Assembly (NCBI GenBank): GCA_947579665.1
Contig: OX388341.1
Span: 5,756,752-5,820,751 of the forward strand
Source: Sympetrum striolatum
Taxonomy: Eukaryota; Arthropoda; Insecta; Odonata; Libellulidae
DNA length: 64,000 nt
Reading direction: 5' to 3'
Positions 22,731 through 38,500 of the stretch are shown here, one piece after another. The position numbers and the translations under genes were made by a program. Each line of letters starts with the position of its first letter. Position 1 is the first letter of the stretch. The notes beneath the pieces are model-generated. The model did not search any database. It was not told where the DNA came from and saw only the letters and a program-made list of their open reading frames with translations.

Positions 22731-25700
22731 GGGTACCTATAAAACAATAGTTGTTAATTATGGCCTTAAAATAATTGAATAATTTTGTCCAATTTTATTT
22801 AGATATTTCCAAAGTATTCTAGGCTTAAACATATTTACTCTAAAATTTGTAACCCTATGTTGATTCATTACCTCGAAAGTCCTGTTAATATATTGAAGAA
22901 GTAGACAGTTTTCCCTGTGCCTATCCAACAACATCCAAAGATTTCTAATTTTTCTGTCCCCAGCTGCTCGGGTTCAATGACCACAGGTACGGCATTGCTT
23001 AGTCCCACATTAAGTTAACCTCAACTAATGCAAACTTACGATCTTCATCTGTGTGCTCATAGGCGTTGTTTGCTTTTGTTTACCATCTCTTTCTAATGCC
23101 GTCTATGGTTATTGTATCTCTGCTGCAAATAAAGCTTCAAATGCACTCAAATATTTATTATAATTTTCAAACTATTGATTAGGTTTTACCATAAAGCTAG
23201 TTTAGTTTAGTTATCACACGTTCATTGACTATATAGAAATTTGCTTACCTTTCCGGATCATTAGTGACCGATATCCCCTGTTTTTCCATAGTAGTCAGCA
23301 TCGAACACATGACACTGAAGCTAAAAATCGTTTTTTTTCTTGGTGGTTAAACTTTATGGTCAGTACGTTGAAAAAATTTCAAGTCAGTTACACTTATGAA
23401 ATATGGTTACAATTTTAATCCCCTATGAATGAATGAGTCAGTGAATGTATAAATAGGTATAATTTGTGAAACAAAATGTATCTATATGTAATAGATAGGA
23501 GATGGATTTACAGATATAACTTTAATTTGTAATCATCATAAAGTCATTTTTGATACACCACTTTGTGCTACCAGTGCCTCAATGAGGCCATGGAAGTGGA
23601 AGATGATGCACAGTCGGACGAGACCACACTTGCCCTTGCACACTAAGTTCCCAAAATGGCCTGTGGAAAAACTACTACTAAATCGTCGACCCATAACCTT
23701 GTGCCCAAAGCAGTGCGGAGCTTGTGTTAAAAATTTCATGTACTCAAACCAAACTAGCTAGGCATCTCTATGCTCCGAAGGACTGGATACACAAAGGACA
23801 CATTTCAATGAATTTCTATGAACCTATTATATTTCCATAGGAAGTTCTATTGGAAATGGATACGTTGCCAATAAAGAATAGCAATTACGCACCTGAAAAA
23901 GAATAATGTTAATAAATAACTGATGAAAATTTTAAAACTTAGGTCTCATATTTTTCCTTAAGTAGATAATCAGCAACTTCCCGTTGATCAGTATTTCATA
24001 AATAACTCCTAAACAATCAGTTATACAAAAATATCTTTCTCACAAAAGTTATATTAAATTGCATTCTCTAAGACTTTTATAAATAATTGTATATACCTGA
24101 TTAATGGAGATATTTTGCAAAACTCAGAAACAAGCCTCGAAAAATAGAACTCGACTTCCAGCTAACCGATTTAAACCAGAAACTAATCAACTCTAACGAC
24201 ACCAACAAAAGTACTATATATGAAATTTGATGTTGATAAAACAAATAGTTTTCATATTACAGTGCCCACAAAGTACATAATCAGCTACTTCCGGTTTATC
24301 AGTATTTCACAAATAACTCCTTAGCAATCAGTGATAAAAATATGTTCAATACAGCAGTTTTAGAAAATTACATTTTCTAAAACAAAATTGTATACCTAAA
24401 TATCTAATTTTTAAGATATTTGACAAAAAAGGAAATTTGCTTCCAAGAATAAAAAAGCTCAACTTCCGGTTAAACGATTTGCTCCAAAAAATTATCAACT
24501 CTGTCAGCACACCACAGTATGTATGTGAAGTTTGGTACTGATGGGGCTAGTAGTTTTCACGTTAGAGCACCCACAAGAACACACACACACAGATGCAGAC
24601 ATCGTTCCAAAAATCGTCAGAACGTATTCTAGTGACCCCAAAACATGTATTTCGGTTGAAATCTCGAAGTCAAATTTTTTCATGAAAACAATACTTTCTA
24701 TGTACTATGAATATGGAGAAAGTAAAAATCCAATTTGTATGAAGGAATTGACCCTAAAATACCTTGTATATTGTATGTTTGCAATAAAAAAGTGTAAAAT
24801 CTTCTACCGCTATTCAAAGAGTCTAAACAATTTTCGTAACAGACCACCCATTGCCATTTTACACTTCCATTATTTCATTGAATTTAAGAAAAAGAAATCC
24901 AACAAAGCAAACCAAAAAACAGCTTAAATGTAAAGTAACCACAAGGATGATCATGGAAATAAATCAGATTTCCAGAAATACATCCCACAAACTTCGTCCA
25001 TGATCTCCAATTGGAAATATTCCTATAACTACAATAAAATCTGCTAGTTAAGATGGCAGACATTGGCTGACTCAAGCAAATTAACGAAATCGTATTGCAA
25101 CCTGTATAACAGAACATATTGACAGTAATTGTAATATTATATATAAATATATATTATAACTCAAATAAGGCATGCAACATATATAAAAAATTATGAACTC
25201 TCCAGAATATTATGATCATGTATCCCCAAATCTAGCATAGAGCAATGTAAAAGGAAATGCAGGAGCAACGATATTATGAAAGGAGAGGATTTAACAGTAA
25301 TTCAACAGAACGAACGGAAAACCACAACAATTCAACAGAGGCAAACTGGAGCAAGAGCATATGAAAAAAATCCTCATTTTCCCCATCACACCATCTAAAT
25401 CCACTGTATCATACTTGAAACCCAATTAACTTATCATTAACGATTAAAAACATAAATTGACATGATATAACACCAATTAAACTTGATCAAAGAAATAATT
25501 AGGTCTTGCATTTTATTGGAAAGCTTAGAGATGCATTTAAAAACAATGAATTGAAAACATTACATATAATATTATCTTACTCTGCAGCTACCCTTAAAGC
25601 ACTCAGTGGCTGCCGATATACTTCCCTGCCCTAAACAGGAGCCGTCAAAAGTCCTCGTACATTCTTCCAATGAATGTCTCCTCACTTTGCTGTCTCTCTT

Positions 25701-27011
25701 AAGCAACTGTCCCATACTGTACACTGTAGTGGTCCATTTCAGCCATTCTCAACCCTACTCCCAAGCTGCAGCACTCTGGAGCTTCTGGTTTTATTTAAGG
25801 AACATTCAGTGCATATTCTATATATGAAAAATAGGACAAACACATAATATTTTTATTATAATTATAAATGCCAATTTAAATTAAAGTAATAGCACTAGAT
25901 CACATTAGATGATTACAAAGCAATTAAACAAGGAAATTACAATTTTGGATGCATTGTGCTAAACATATATTGAAATGAGGATCTATTAAATGATAAAAGA
26001 GTTTACTTAGATTATTCAAGAGGAGAGCCTGCACGAACCTTCCCAAACTAACCTGTAGTATCTGGTTCATCGATTTCTACCACATCTCTGGTTTGTAGTA
26101 GGTGATGGTTATTAAGTCAAGATCATTAGGTACAGAATGACTTATCTAGCCAAAGCAATTTAGAATGTGCTGCTATTCCTATGCATTTTACAATTTTTCC
26201 CTTCCACAGGATGGTTTAGGAGGGGATTTTAAGGTAGGTACACCAGTAAATCTATACTAATAATGTATTAATTAGCTCCCCATTCCTGAAAGGTTAGAAA
26301 AGACACCATTAATATTCAATGAAAAAATTTTAATCATAAATATTATTATTTTCTAATGATAATGAGATACCAACACTTAAAAAATATATTCTAAAAAGTT
26401 AAGAAAAACATACCTTATTTTATCATCACTAAATGGGAAGGCATTGGAATCACTCCATCCAATGATAATCTTAAATAAGATGCCTTCTTCAAAGCGCATC
26501 GATTATTAAAACGTCTCACTCAACATTAGAGGTCAGATCAGACCCTCTACATGAAATCTTCAAGTTTAAGTCCCATAATGGGCAGAACTTCTCTATCAAG
26601 AGAGGCAAAATGCCTCTCGGTGACGAGAATTGTATCTGCAAATGGTATCTCTCTTTCGATAGCTACCAGAAAGTCTTGAAGGGCAAAACATCTCAATCGG
26701 AATCCTGATCGTCGATGAGAATATTATTTTGCCAAAGGTAGCTTTCTATTGAGTGATACCATGAGGTACGCAGACCCTCTTTCCATGGTCAGAACCTCTC
26801 AAACAGGAGAGGCATTACACCTCCCCTGAAGAGAACTGTATTCTGAAAATGGTACCTTTCATTTGAGAGCTACGCCGTGGTACCCAGACCCACTCGATGG
26901 GCAGAATCTCTCGACCTGGGGGAGGCATCACACCTCTCCATAGTGAGAATTTTATTCTGCTAGGGTAGCTCTCTTTTGAAGTTACCAGAAGACCAGAAGA
27001 CCTCTCCATAT
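22731..27011. repeat. Array unit 6
   Basis: Complete 4281-bp unit. Private variants are CCATGGTCAG in the third subrepeat (near 26,786) and ATGAAAAATAGG near 25,826. Confidence 0.97.
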
Positions 27012-30000
27012 GGGTACCTATAAAACAATAGTTGTTAATTATGGCCTTAAAATAATTGAATAATTTTGTCCAATTTTATTTAGATATTTCCAAAGTATTC
27101 TAGGCTTAAACATATTTACTCTAAAATTTGTAACCCTATGTTGATTCATTACCTCGAAAGTCCTGTTAATATATTGAAGAAGTAGACAGTTTTCCCTGTG
27201 CCTATCCAACAACGTCCAAAGATTTCTAATTTTTCTGTCCCCAGCTGCTCGGGTTCAATGACCACAGGTACGGCATTGCTTAGTCCCACATTAAGTTAAC
27301 CTCAACTAATGCAAACTTACGATCTTCATCTGTGTGCTCATAGGCGTTGTTTGCTTTTGTTTACCATCTCTTTCTAATGCCGTCTATGGTTATTGTATCT
27401 CTGCTGCAAATAAAGCTTCAAATGCACTCAAATATTTATTATAATTTTCAAACTATTGATTAGGTTTTACCATAAAGCTAGTTTAGTTTAGTTATCACAC
27501 GTTCATTGACTATATAGAAATTTGCTTACCTTTCCGGATCATTAGTGACCGATATCCCCTGTTTTTCCATAGTAGTCAGCATCGAACACATGACACTGAA
27601 GCTAAAAATCGTTTTTTTTCTTGGTGGTTAAACTTTATGGTCAGTACGTTGAAAAAATTTCAAGTCAGTTACACTTATGAAATATGGTTACAATTTTAAT
27701 CCCCTATGAATGAATGAGTCAGTGAATGTATAAATAGGTATAATTTGTGAAACAAAATGTATCTATATGTAATAGATAGGAGATGGATTTACAGATATAA
27801 CTTTAATTTGTAATCATCATAAAGTCATTTTTGATACACCACTTTGTGCTACCAGTGCCTCAATGAGGCCATGGAAGTGGACAATGATGCACAGTCGGAC
27901 GAGACCACACTTGCCCTTGCACACTAAGTTCCCAAAATGGCCTGTGGAAAAACTACTACTAAATCGTCGACCCATAACCTTGTGCCCAAAGCAGTGCGGA
28001 GCTTGTGTTAAAAATTTCATGTACTCAAACCAAACTAGCTAGGCATCTCTATGCTCCGAAGGACTGGATACACAAAGGACACATTTCAATGAATTTCTAT
28101 GAACCTATTATATTTCCATAGGAAGTTCTATTGGAAATGGATACGTTGCCAATAAAGAATAGCAATTACGCACCTGAAAAAGAATAATGTTAATAAATAA
28201 CTGATGAAAATTTTAAAACTTAGGTCTCATATTTTTCCTTAAGTAGATAATCAGCAACTTCCCGTTGATCAGTATTTCATAAATAACTCCTAAACAATCA
28301 GTTATACAAAAATATCTTTCTCACAAAAGTTATATTAAATTGCATTCTCTAAGACTTTTATAAATAATTGTATATACCTGATTAATGGAGATATTTTGCA
28401 AAACTCAGAAACAAGCCTCGAAAAATAGAACTCGACTTCCAGCTAACCGATTTAAACCAGAAACTAATCAACTCTAACGACACCAACAAAAGTACTATAT
28501 ATGAAACTTGATATTGATAAAATAAATAGTTTTCATATTACAGTGCCCACAAAGTACATAATCAGCTACTTCCGGTTTATAAGTATTTCACAAATAACTC
28601 CTTAGCAATCAGTGATAAAAATATGTTCAATACAGCAGTTTTAGAAAATTACATTTTCTAAAACAAAATTGTATACCTAAATATCTAATTTTTAAGATAT
28701 TTGACAAAAAAGGAAATTTGCTTCCAAGAATAAAAAAGCTCAACTTCCGGTTAAACGATTTGCTCCAAAAAATTATCAACTCTGACAGCACACCACAGTA
28801 TGTATGTGAAGTTTGGTACTGATGGGGCTAGTAGTTTTCACGTTAGAGCACCCACAAGAACACACACACACAGATGCAGACATCGTTCCAAAAATCGTCA
28901 GAACGTATTCTAGTGACCCCAAAACATGTATTTCGGTTGAAATCTCGAAGTCAAATTTTTTCATGAAAACAATACTTTCTATGTACTATGAATATGGAGA
29001 AAGTAAAAATCCAATTTGTATGAAGGAATTGACCCTAAAATACCTTGTATATTGTATGTTTGCAATAAAAAAGTGTAAAATCTTCTACCGCTATTCAAAG
29101 AGTCTAAACAATTTTAGTAACAGACCACCCATTGCCATTTTACACTTCCATTATTTCATTGAATTTAAGAAAAAGAAATCCAACAAAGCAAACCAAAAAA
29201 CAGCTTAAATGTAAAGTAACCACAAGGATGATCATGGAAATAAATCAGATTTCCAGAAATACATCCCACAAACTTCGTCCATGATCTCCAATTGGAAATA
29301 TTCCTATAACTACAATAAAATCTGCTAGTTAAGGTGGCAGACATTGGCTGACTCAAGCAAATTAACGAAATCGTATTGCAACCTGTATAACAGAACATAT
29401 TGACAGTAATTGTAATATTATATATAAATATATATTATAACTCAAATAAGGCATGCAACATATATAAAAAATTATGAAGTCTCCAGAATATTATGATCAT
29501 GTATCCCCAAATCTAGCATAGAGCAATGTAAAAGGAAATGCAGGAGCAACGATATTATGAAAGGAGAGGATTTAACGGTAATTCAACAGAACGAACGGAA
29601 AACCACAACAATTCAACAGAGGCAAACTGGAGCAAGAGCATATGAAAAAAATTCCTCATTTTCCCCATCACACCATCTTAATCCACTGCATCATACTGGA
29701 AACCCAATTAACTTATCATAAACGATTAAAAACATAAATTGACATGATAAAACACCAATTAAACTTGATCAAAGAAATAATTAGGTCTTGCATTTTATTG
29801 GAAGGCTTAGAGACGCATTTAAAAACAATGAATTGAAAACATTATATATAATATTATCTTACTCTGCAGCTACCCTTAAAGCACTCAGTGGCTGCCGATA
29901 TACTTCCCTGCCCTAAACAGGAGCCGTCAAAAGTCCTCGTACATTCTTCCAATGAATGTCTCCTCACTTTGCTGTCTCTCTTAAGCAACTGTCCCATACT

Positions 30001-31293
30001 GTACACTGTAGTGGTCCATTTCCACCATTCTCAACCCTACTCCCAAGCTGCAGCACTCTGGAGCTTCTGGTTTTATTTAAGGAACATTCAGTGCATATTC
30101 TATATATGAATAATAGGACAAACACATAATATATTTATTATAAATATAAATGCCAATTTAAATTAAAGTAATAGCACTAGATCACATTAGATGATTACAA
30201 AGCAATTAAACAAGGAAATTACAATTTTGGATGCATTGTGCTAAACCTAGATTGAAATGAGGATCTATTAAATGATAAAAGAGTTTACTTAGATTATTCA
30301 AGAGGAGAGCCTGCACGAACCTTCCCAAACTAACCTGTAGTATCTGGTTCATCGATTTCTACCACATCTCTGGTTTGTAGTAGGTGATGGTTATTAAGTC
30401 AAGATCATTAGGTACAGAATGACTTATCTAGCCAAAGCAATTTAGAATGTGCTGCTATTCCTATGCATTTTACAATTTTTCCCTTCCACAGGATGGTTTA
30501 GGAGGGGATTTTAAGGTAGGTACACCAGTAAATCTATACTAATAATGTATTAATTAGCTCCCCATTCCTGAAAGGTTAGAAAAGACACCATTAATATTCA
30601 ATGAAAAAATTTTAATCATAAATATTATTATTTTCTAATGATAATGAGATACCAACACTTAAAAAATATATTCTAAAATCTTAAGAAAAACATACCTTAT
30701 TTTATCATCACCAAATGGGAAGGCATTGGAATCACTTCATCCAATGATAATCTTAAATAAGATGCCTTCTTCAAAGCGCATCGATTATTAAAACGTCTCA
30801 CTCAACATTAGAGGTCAGATCAGACCCTCTACATGAAATCTTCAAGTTTAAGTCCCATAATGGGCAGAACTTCTCTATCAAGAGAGGCAAAATGCCTCTC
30901 GGTGACGAGAATTGTATCTGCAAATGGTATCTCTCTTTCGATAGCTACCAGAAAGTCTTGAAGGGCAAAACATCTCAATCGGAATCCTGATCGTCGATGA
31001 GAATATTATTTTGCCAAAGGTAGCTTTCTATTGAGTGATACCATGAGGTACGCAGACCCTCTTTCCATGGGCAGAACCTCTCAAACAGGAGAGGCATTAC
31101 ACCTCCCCTGAAGAGAACTGTATTCTGAAAATGGTACCTTTCATTTGAGAGCTACGCCGTGGTACCCAGACCCACTCGATGGGCAGAATCTCTCGACCTG
31201 GGGGAGGCATCACACCTCTCCATAGTGAGAATTTTATTCTGCTAGGGTAGCTCTCTTTTGAAGTTACCAGAAGACCAGAAGACCTCTCCATAT
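27012..31293. repeat. Array unit 7 (transition unit)
   Basis: Complete 4282-bp unit. The left part carries variants typical of units 1-2 (ACAATGATG near 27,881). From about 29,480 onward it switches to variants shared with units 8-9, such as GAAGTCTCC, CCTAGATTG, TTTCCACCATT and AAAATCTTAAG. It therefore looks like an exchange product between the homogenised interior and the right-edge subfamily. Confidence 0.95.
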
Positions 31294-34200
31294 GGGTACC
31301 TATAAAACAATAGTTGTTAATTATGGCCTTAAAATAATTGAATAATTTTGTCCAATTTTATTTAGATATTTCCAAAGTATTCTAGGCTTAAACATATTTA
31401 CTCTAAAATTTGTAACCCTATGTTGATTCATTACCTCGAAAGTCCTGTTAATATATTGAAGAAGTAGACAGTTTTCCCTGTGCCTATCCAACAACGTCCA
31501 AAGATTTCTAATTTTTCTGTCCCCAGCTGCTCGGGTTCAATGACCACAGGTACGGCATTGCTTAGTCCCACATTAAGTTAACCTCAACTAATGCAAACTT
31601 ACGATCTTCATCTGTGTGCTCATAGGCGTTGTTTGCTTTTGTTTACCATCTCTTTCTAATGCCGTCTATGGTTATTGTATCTCTGCTGCAAATAAAGCTT
31701 CAAATGCACTCAAATATTTATTATAATTTTCAAACTATTGATTAGGTTTTACCATAAAGCTAGTTTAGTTTAGTTATCACACGTTCATTGACTATATAGA
31801 AATTTGCTTACCTTTCCGGATCATTAGTGACCGATATCCCCTGTTTTTCCATAGTAGTCAGCATCGAACACATGACACTGAAGCTAAAAATCGTTTTTTT
31901 TCTTGGTGGTTAAACTTTATGGTCAGTACGTTGAAAAAATTTCAAGTCAGTTACACTTATGAAATATGGTTATAATTTTAATCCCCTATGAATGAATGAG
32001 TCAGTGAATGTATAAATAGGTATAATTTGTGAAACAAAATGTATCTATATGTAATAGATAGGAGATGAATTTACAGATATAACTTTAATTTGTAATCATC
32101 ATAAAGTCATTTTTGATACACCACTTTCTGCTACCAGTGCCTCAATGAGGCCATGGAAGTGGACGATGATGCACAGTCGGACGAGACCACACTTGCCCTT
32201 GCACACTAAGTTCCCAAAATGGCCTGTGGAAAAACTACTACTAAATCGTCGACCCATAACCTTGTGCCCAAAGCAGTGCGGAGCTTGTGTTAAAAATTTC
32301 ATGTACTCAAACCAAACTAGCTAGGCATCTCTATGCTCCGAAGGACTGGATACACAAAGGACACATTTCAATGAATGTCTATGAACCTATTATATTTCCA
32401 TAGGAAGTTCTATTGGAAATGGATACGTTGCCAATAAAGAATAGCAATTACGCACCTGAAAAAGGATAATGTTAATAAATAACTGATGAAAATTTTAAAA
32501 CTTAGGTCTCATATTTTTCCTTAAGTAGATAATCAGCAACTTCCCGTTGATCAGTATTTCATAAATAACTCCTAAACAATCAGTTATACAAAAATATCTT
32601 TCTCACAAAAGTTATATTAAATTGCATTCTCTAAGACTTTTATAAATAATTGTATATACCTGATTAATGGAGATATTTTGCAAAACTCAGAAACAAGCCT
32701 CGAAAAATAGAACTCGACTTCCAGCTAACCGATTTAAACCAGAAACTAATCAACTCTAACGACACCAACAAAAGTACTATATATGAAATTTGATGTTGAT
32801 AAAACAAATAGTTTTCATATTACAGTGCCCACAAAGTACATAATCAGCTACTTCCGGTTTATCAGTATTTCACAAATAACTCCTTAGCAATCAGTGATAA
32901 AAATATGTTCAATACAGCAGTTTTAGAAAATTACATTTTCTAAAACAAAATTGTATACCTAAATATCTAATTTTTAAGATATTTGACAAAAAAGGAAATT
33001 TGCTTCCAAGAATAAAAAAGCTCAACTTCCGGTTAAACGATTTGCTCCAAAAAATTATCAACTCTGACAGCACACCACAGTATGTATGTGAAGTTTGGTA
33101 CTGATGGGGCTAGTAGTTTTCACGTTAGAGCACCCACAAGAACACACACACACAGATGCAGACATCGTTCCAAAAATCGTCAGAACGTATTCTAGTGACC
33201 CCAAAACATGTATTTCGGTTGAAATCTCGAAGTCAAATTTTTTCATGAAAACAATACTTTCTATGTACTATGAATATGGAGAAAGTAAAAATCCAATTTG
33301 TATGAAGGAATTGACCCTAAAATACCTTGTATATTGTATGTTTGCAATAAAAAAGTGTAAAATCTTCTACCGCTATTCAAAGAGTCTAAACAATTTTAGT
33401 AACAGACCACCCATTGCCATTTTACACTTCCATTATTTCATTGAATTTAAGAAAAAGAAATCCAACAAAGCAAACCAAAAAACAGCTTAAATGTAAAGTA
33501 ACCACAAGGATGATCATGGAAATAAATCAGATTTCCAGAAATACATCCCACAAACTTCGTCCATGATCTCCAATTGGAAATATTCCTATAACTACAATAA
33601 AATCTGCTAGTTAAGATGGCAGACATTGGCTGACTCAAGCAAATTAACGAAATCGTATTGCAACCTGTATAACAGAACATATTGACAGTAATTGTAATAT
33701 TATATATAATTATATATATTATAACTCAAATAAGGCATGCAACATATATAAAAAATTATGAAGTCTCCAGAATATTATGATCATGTATCCCCAAATCTAG
33801 CATAGAGCAATGTAAAAGGAAATGCAGGAGCAACGATATTATGAAAGGAGAGGATTTAACGGTAATTCAACAGAACGAACGGAAAACCACAACAATTCAA
33901 CAGAGGCAAACTGGAGCAAGAGCATATGAAAAAAATTCCTCATTTTCCCCATCACACCATCTTAATCCACTGCATCATACTGGAAACCCAATTAACTTAT
34001 CATAAACGATTAAAAACATAAATTGACATGATAAAACACCAATTAAACTTGATCAAAGAAATAATTAGGTCTTGCATTTTATTGGAAAGCTTAGAGACGC
34101 ATTTAAAAACAATGAATTGAAAACATTATATATAATATTATCTTACTCTGCAGCTACCCTTAAAGCACTTAGTGGCTGCCGATATACTTCCCTACCCTAA

Positions 34201-35577
34201 ACAGGAGCCGTCAAAAGTCCTCGTACATTCTTCCAATGAATGTCTCCTCACTTTGCTGTCTCTCTTAAGCAACTGTCCCATACTGTACACTGTAGTGGTC
34301 CATTTCCACCATTCTCAACCCTACTCCCAAGCTGCAGCACTCTGGAGCTTCTGGTTTTATTTAAGGAACATTCAGTGCATATTCTATATATGAATAATAG
34401 GACAAACACATAATATATTTATTATAAATATAAATGCCAATTTAAATTAAAGTAATAGCACTAGATCACATTAGATGATTACAAAGCAATTAAACAAGGA
34501 AATTACAATTTTGGATGCATTGTGCTAAACCTAGATTGAAATGAGGATCTATTAAATGATAAAAGAGTTTACTTAGATTATTCAAGAGGAGAGCCTGCAC
34601 GAACCTTCCCAAACTAACCTGTAGTATCTGGTTCATCGATTTCTACCACATCTCTGGTTTGTAGTAGGTGATGGTTATTAAGTCAAGATCATTAGGTACA
34701 GAATGACTTATCTAGCCAAAGCAATTTAGAATGTGCTGCTATTCCTATGCATTTTACAATTTTTCCCTTCCACAGGATGGTTTAGGAGGGGATTTTAAGG
34801 TAGGTACACCAGTAAATCTATACTAATAATGTATTAATTAGCTCCCCATTCCTGAAAGGTTAGAAAAGACACCATTAATATTCAATGAAAAAATTTTAAT
34901 CATAAATATTATTATTTTCTAATGATAATGAGATACCAACACTTAAAAAATATATTCTAAAATCTTAAGAAAAACATACCTTATTTTATCATCACCAAAT
35001 GGGAAGGCATTGGAATCACTTCATCCAATGATAATCTTAAATAAGATGCCTTCTTCAAAGCGCATCGATTATTAAAACGTCTCACTCAACATTAGAGGTC
35101 AGATCAGACCCTCTACATGAAATCTTCAAGTTTAAGTCCCATAATGGGCAGAACTTCTCTATCAAGAGAGGCAAAATGCCTCTCGGTGACGAGAATTGTA
35201 TCTGCAAATGGTATCTCTCTTTCGATAGCTACCAGAAAGTCTTGAAGGGCAAAACATCTCAATCGGAATCCTGATCGTCGATGAGAATATTATTTTGCCA
35301 AAGGTAGCTTTCTATTGAGTGATACCATGAGGTACGCAGACCCTCTTTCCATGGGCAGAACCTCTCAAACAGGAGAGGCATTACACCTCCCCTGAAGAGA
35401 ACTGTATTCTGAAAATGGTACCTTTCATTTGAGAGCTACGCCGTGGTACCCAGACCCACTCGATGGGCAGAATCTCTCGACCTGGGGGAGGCATCACACC
35501 TCTCCATAGTGAGAATTTTATTCTGCTAGGGTAGCTCTCTTTTGAAGTTACCAGAAGACCAGAAGACCTCTCCATAT
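31294..35577. repeat. Array unit 8
   Basis: Complete unit, the longest uninterrupted one at 4284 bp, owing to a lengthened TA tract near 33,697-33,720. It shares the ACGATGATG variant with unit 9 (near 32,163). A CCCTACCC change near 34,190 puts an in-frame stop into candidate minus-strand exon 3, which is open in the other units. Confidence 0.97.
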
Positions 35578-38500
35578 GGGTACCTATAAAACAATAGTTG
35601 TTAATTATGGCCTTAAAATAATTGAATAATTTTGTCCAATTTTATTTAGATATTTCCAAAGTATTCTAGGCTTAAACATATTTACTCTAAAATTTGTAAC
35701 CCTATGTTGATTCATTACCTCGAAAGTCCTGTTAATATATTGAAGAAGTAGACAGTTTTCCCTGTGCCTATCCAACAACATCCAAAGATTTCTAATTTTT
35801 CTGTCCCCAGCTGCTCGGGTTCAATGACCACAGGTACGGCATTGCTTAGTCCCACATTAAGTTAACCTCAACTAATGCAAACTTACGATCTTCATCTGTG
35901 TGCTCATAGGCGTTGTTTGCTTTTGTTTACCATCTCTTTCTAATGCCGTCTATGGTTATTGTATCTCTGCTGCAAATAAAGCTTCAAATGCACTCAAATA
36001 TTTATTATAATTTTCAAACTATTGATTAGGTTTTACCATAAAGCTAGTTTAGTTTAGTTATCACACGTTCATTGACTATATAGAAATTTGCTTACCTTTC
36101 CGGATCATTAGTGACCGATATCCCCTGTTTTTCCATAGTAGTCAGCATCGAACACATGACACTGAAGCTAAAAATCGTTTTTTTTCTTGGTGGTTAAACT
36201 TTATGGTCAGTACGTTGAAAAAATTTCAAGTCAGTTACACTTATGAAATATGGTTACAATTTTAATCCCCTATGAATGAATGAGTCAGTGAATGTATAAA
36301 TAGGTATAATTTGTGAAACAAAATGTATCTATATGTGATAGATAGGAGATGAATTTACAGATATAACTTTAATTTGTAATCATCATAAAGTCATTTTTGA
36401 TACACCACTTTCTGCTACCAGTGCCTCAATGAGGCCATGGAAGTGGACGATGATGCACAGTCGGACGAGACCACACTTGCCCTTGCACACTAAGTTCCCA
36501 AAATGGCCTGTGGAAAAACTACTACTAAATCGTCGACCCATAACCTTGTGCCCAAAGCAGTGCGGAGCTTGTGTTAAAAATTTCATGTACTCAAACCAAA
36601 CTAGCTAGGCATCTCTATGCTCCGAAGGACTGGATACACAAAGGACACATTTCAATGAATTTCTATGAACCTATTATATTTCCATAGGAAGTTCTATTGG
36701 AAATGGATACGTTGCCAATAAAGAATAGCAATTACGCACCTGAAAAAGGATAATGTTAATAAATAACTGATGAAAATTTTAAAACTTAGGTCTCATATTT
36801 TTCCTTAAGTAGATAATCAGCAACTTCCCGTTGATCAGTATTTCATAAATAACTCCTAAACAATCAGTTATACAAAAATATCTTTCTCACAAAAGTTATA
36901 TTAAATTGCATTCTCTAAGACTTTTATAAATAATTGTATATACCTGATTAATGGAGATATTTTGCAAAACTCAGAAACAAGCCTCGAAAAATAGAACTCG
37001 ACTTCCAGCTAACCGATTTAAACCAGAAACTAATCAACTCTAACGACACCAACAAAAGTACTATATATGAAATTTGATGTTGATAAAACAAATAGTTTTC
37101 ATATTACAGTGCCCACAAAGTACATAATCAGCTACTTCCGGTTTATCAGTATTTCACAAATAACTCCTTAGCAATCAGTGATAAAAATATGTTCAATACA
37201 GCAGTTTTAGAAAATTACATTTTCTAAAACAAAATTGTATACCTAAATATCTGATTTTTAAGATATTTGACAAAAAAGGAAATTTGCTTCCAAGAATAAA
37301 AAAGCTCAACTTCCGGTTAAACGATTTGCTCCAAAAAATTATCAACTCTGTCAGCACACCACAGTATGTATGTGAAGTTTGGTACTGATGGGGCTAGTAG
37401 TTTTCACGTTAGAGCACCCACAAGAACACACACACACAGATGCAGACATCGTTCCAAAAATCGTCAGAACGTATTCTAGTGACCCCAAAACATGTATTTC
37501 GGTTGAAATCTCGAAGTCAAATTTTTTCATGAAAACAATACTTTCTATGTACTATGAATATGGAGAAAGTAAAAATCCAATTTGTATGAAGGAATTGACC
37601 CTAAAATACCTTGTATATTGTATGTTTGCAATAAAAAAGTGTAAAATCTTCTACCGCTATTCAAAGAGTCTAAACAATTTTCGTAACAGACCACCCATTG
37701 CCATTTTACACTTCCATTATTTCATTGAATTTAAGAAAAAGAAATCCAACAAAGCAAACCAAAAAACAGCTTAAATGTAAAGTAACCACAAGGATGATCA
37801 TGGAAATAAATCAGATTTCCAGAAATACATCCCACAAACTTCGTCCATGATCTCCAATTGGAAATATTCCTATAACTACAATAAAATCTGCTAGTTAAGA
37901 TGGCAGACATTGGCTGACTAGCGCAAATTAACGAAATCGTATTGCAACCTGTATAACAGAACATATTGACAGTAATTGTAATATTATATATAAATATATA
38001 TTATAACTCAAATAAGGCATGAAACATATATAAAAAATTATGAACTCTCCAGAATATTATGATCATGTATCCCCAAATCTAGCATAGAGCAATGTAAAAG
38101 GAAATGCAGGAGCAACGATATTTTGAAATGAGAGGATTTAACAGTAATTCAACAGAACGAACGGAAAACCACAAAAATTCAACAGAGGCAAACTGGAGCA
38201 AGAGCATATGAAACAAATTCCTGATTTTCCCCATCACACCATCTTAATCCACTGTATCATACTTGAAACCCAATTAACTTATCATTAACGATTAAAAACA
38301 TAAATTGACATGATAAAACACCAATTAAACTTGATCAAAGAAATAATTAGGTCTTGCATTTTATTGGAAAGCTTAGAGACGCATTTAAAAACAATGAATT
38401 GAAAACATTATATATAATATTATCTTACTCTGCAGCTACCCTTAAAGCACTCAGTGGCTGCCGATATACTTCCCTGCCCTAAACAGGAGCCGTCAAAAGT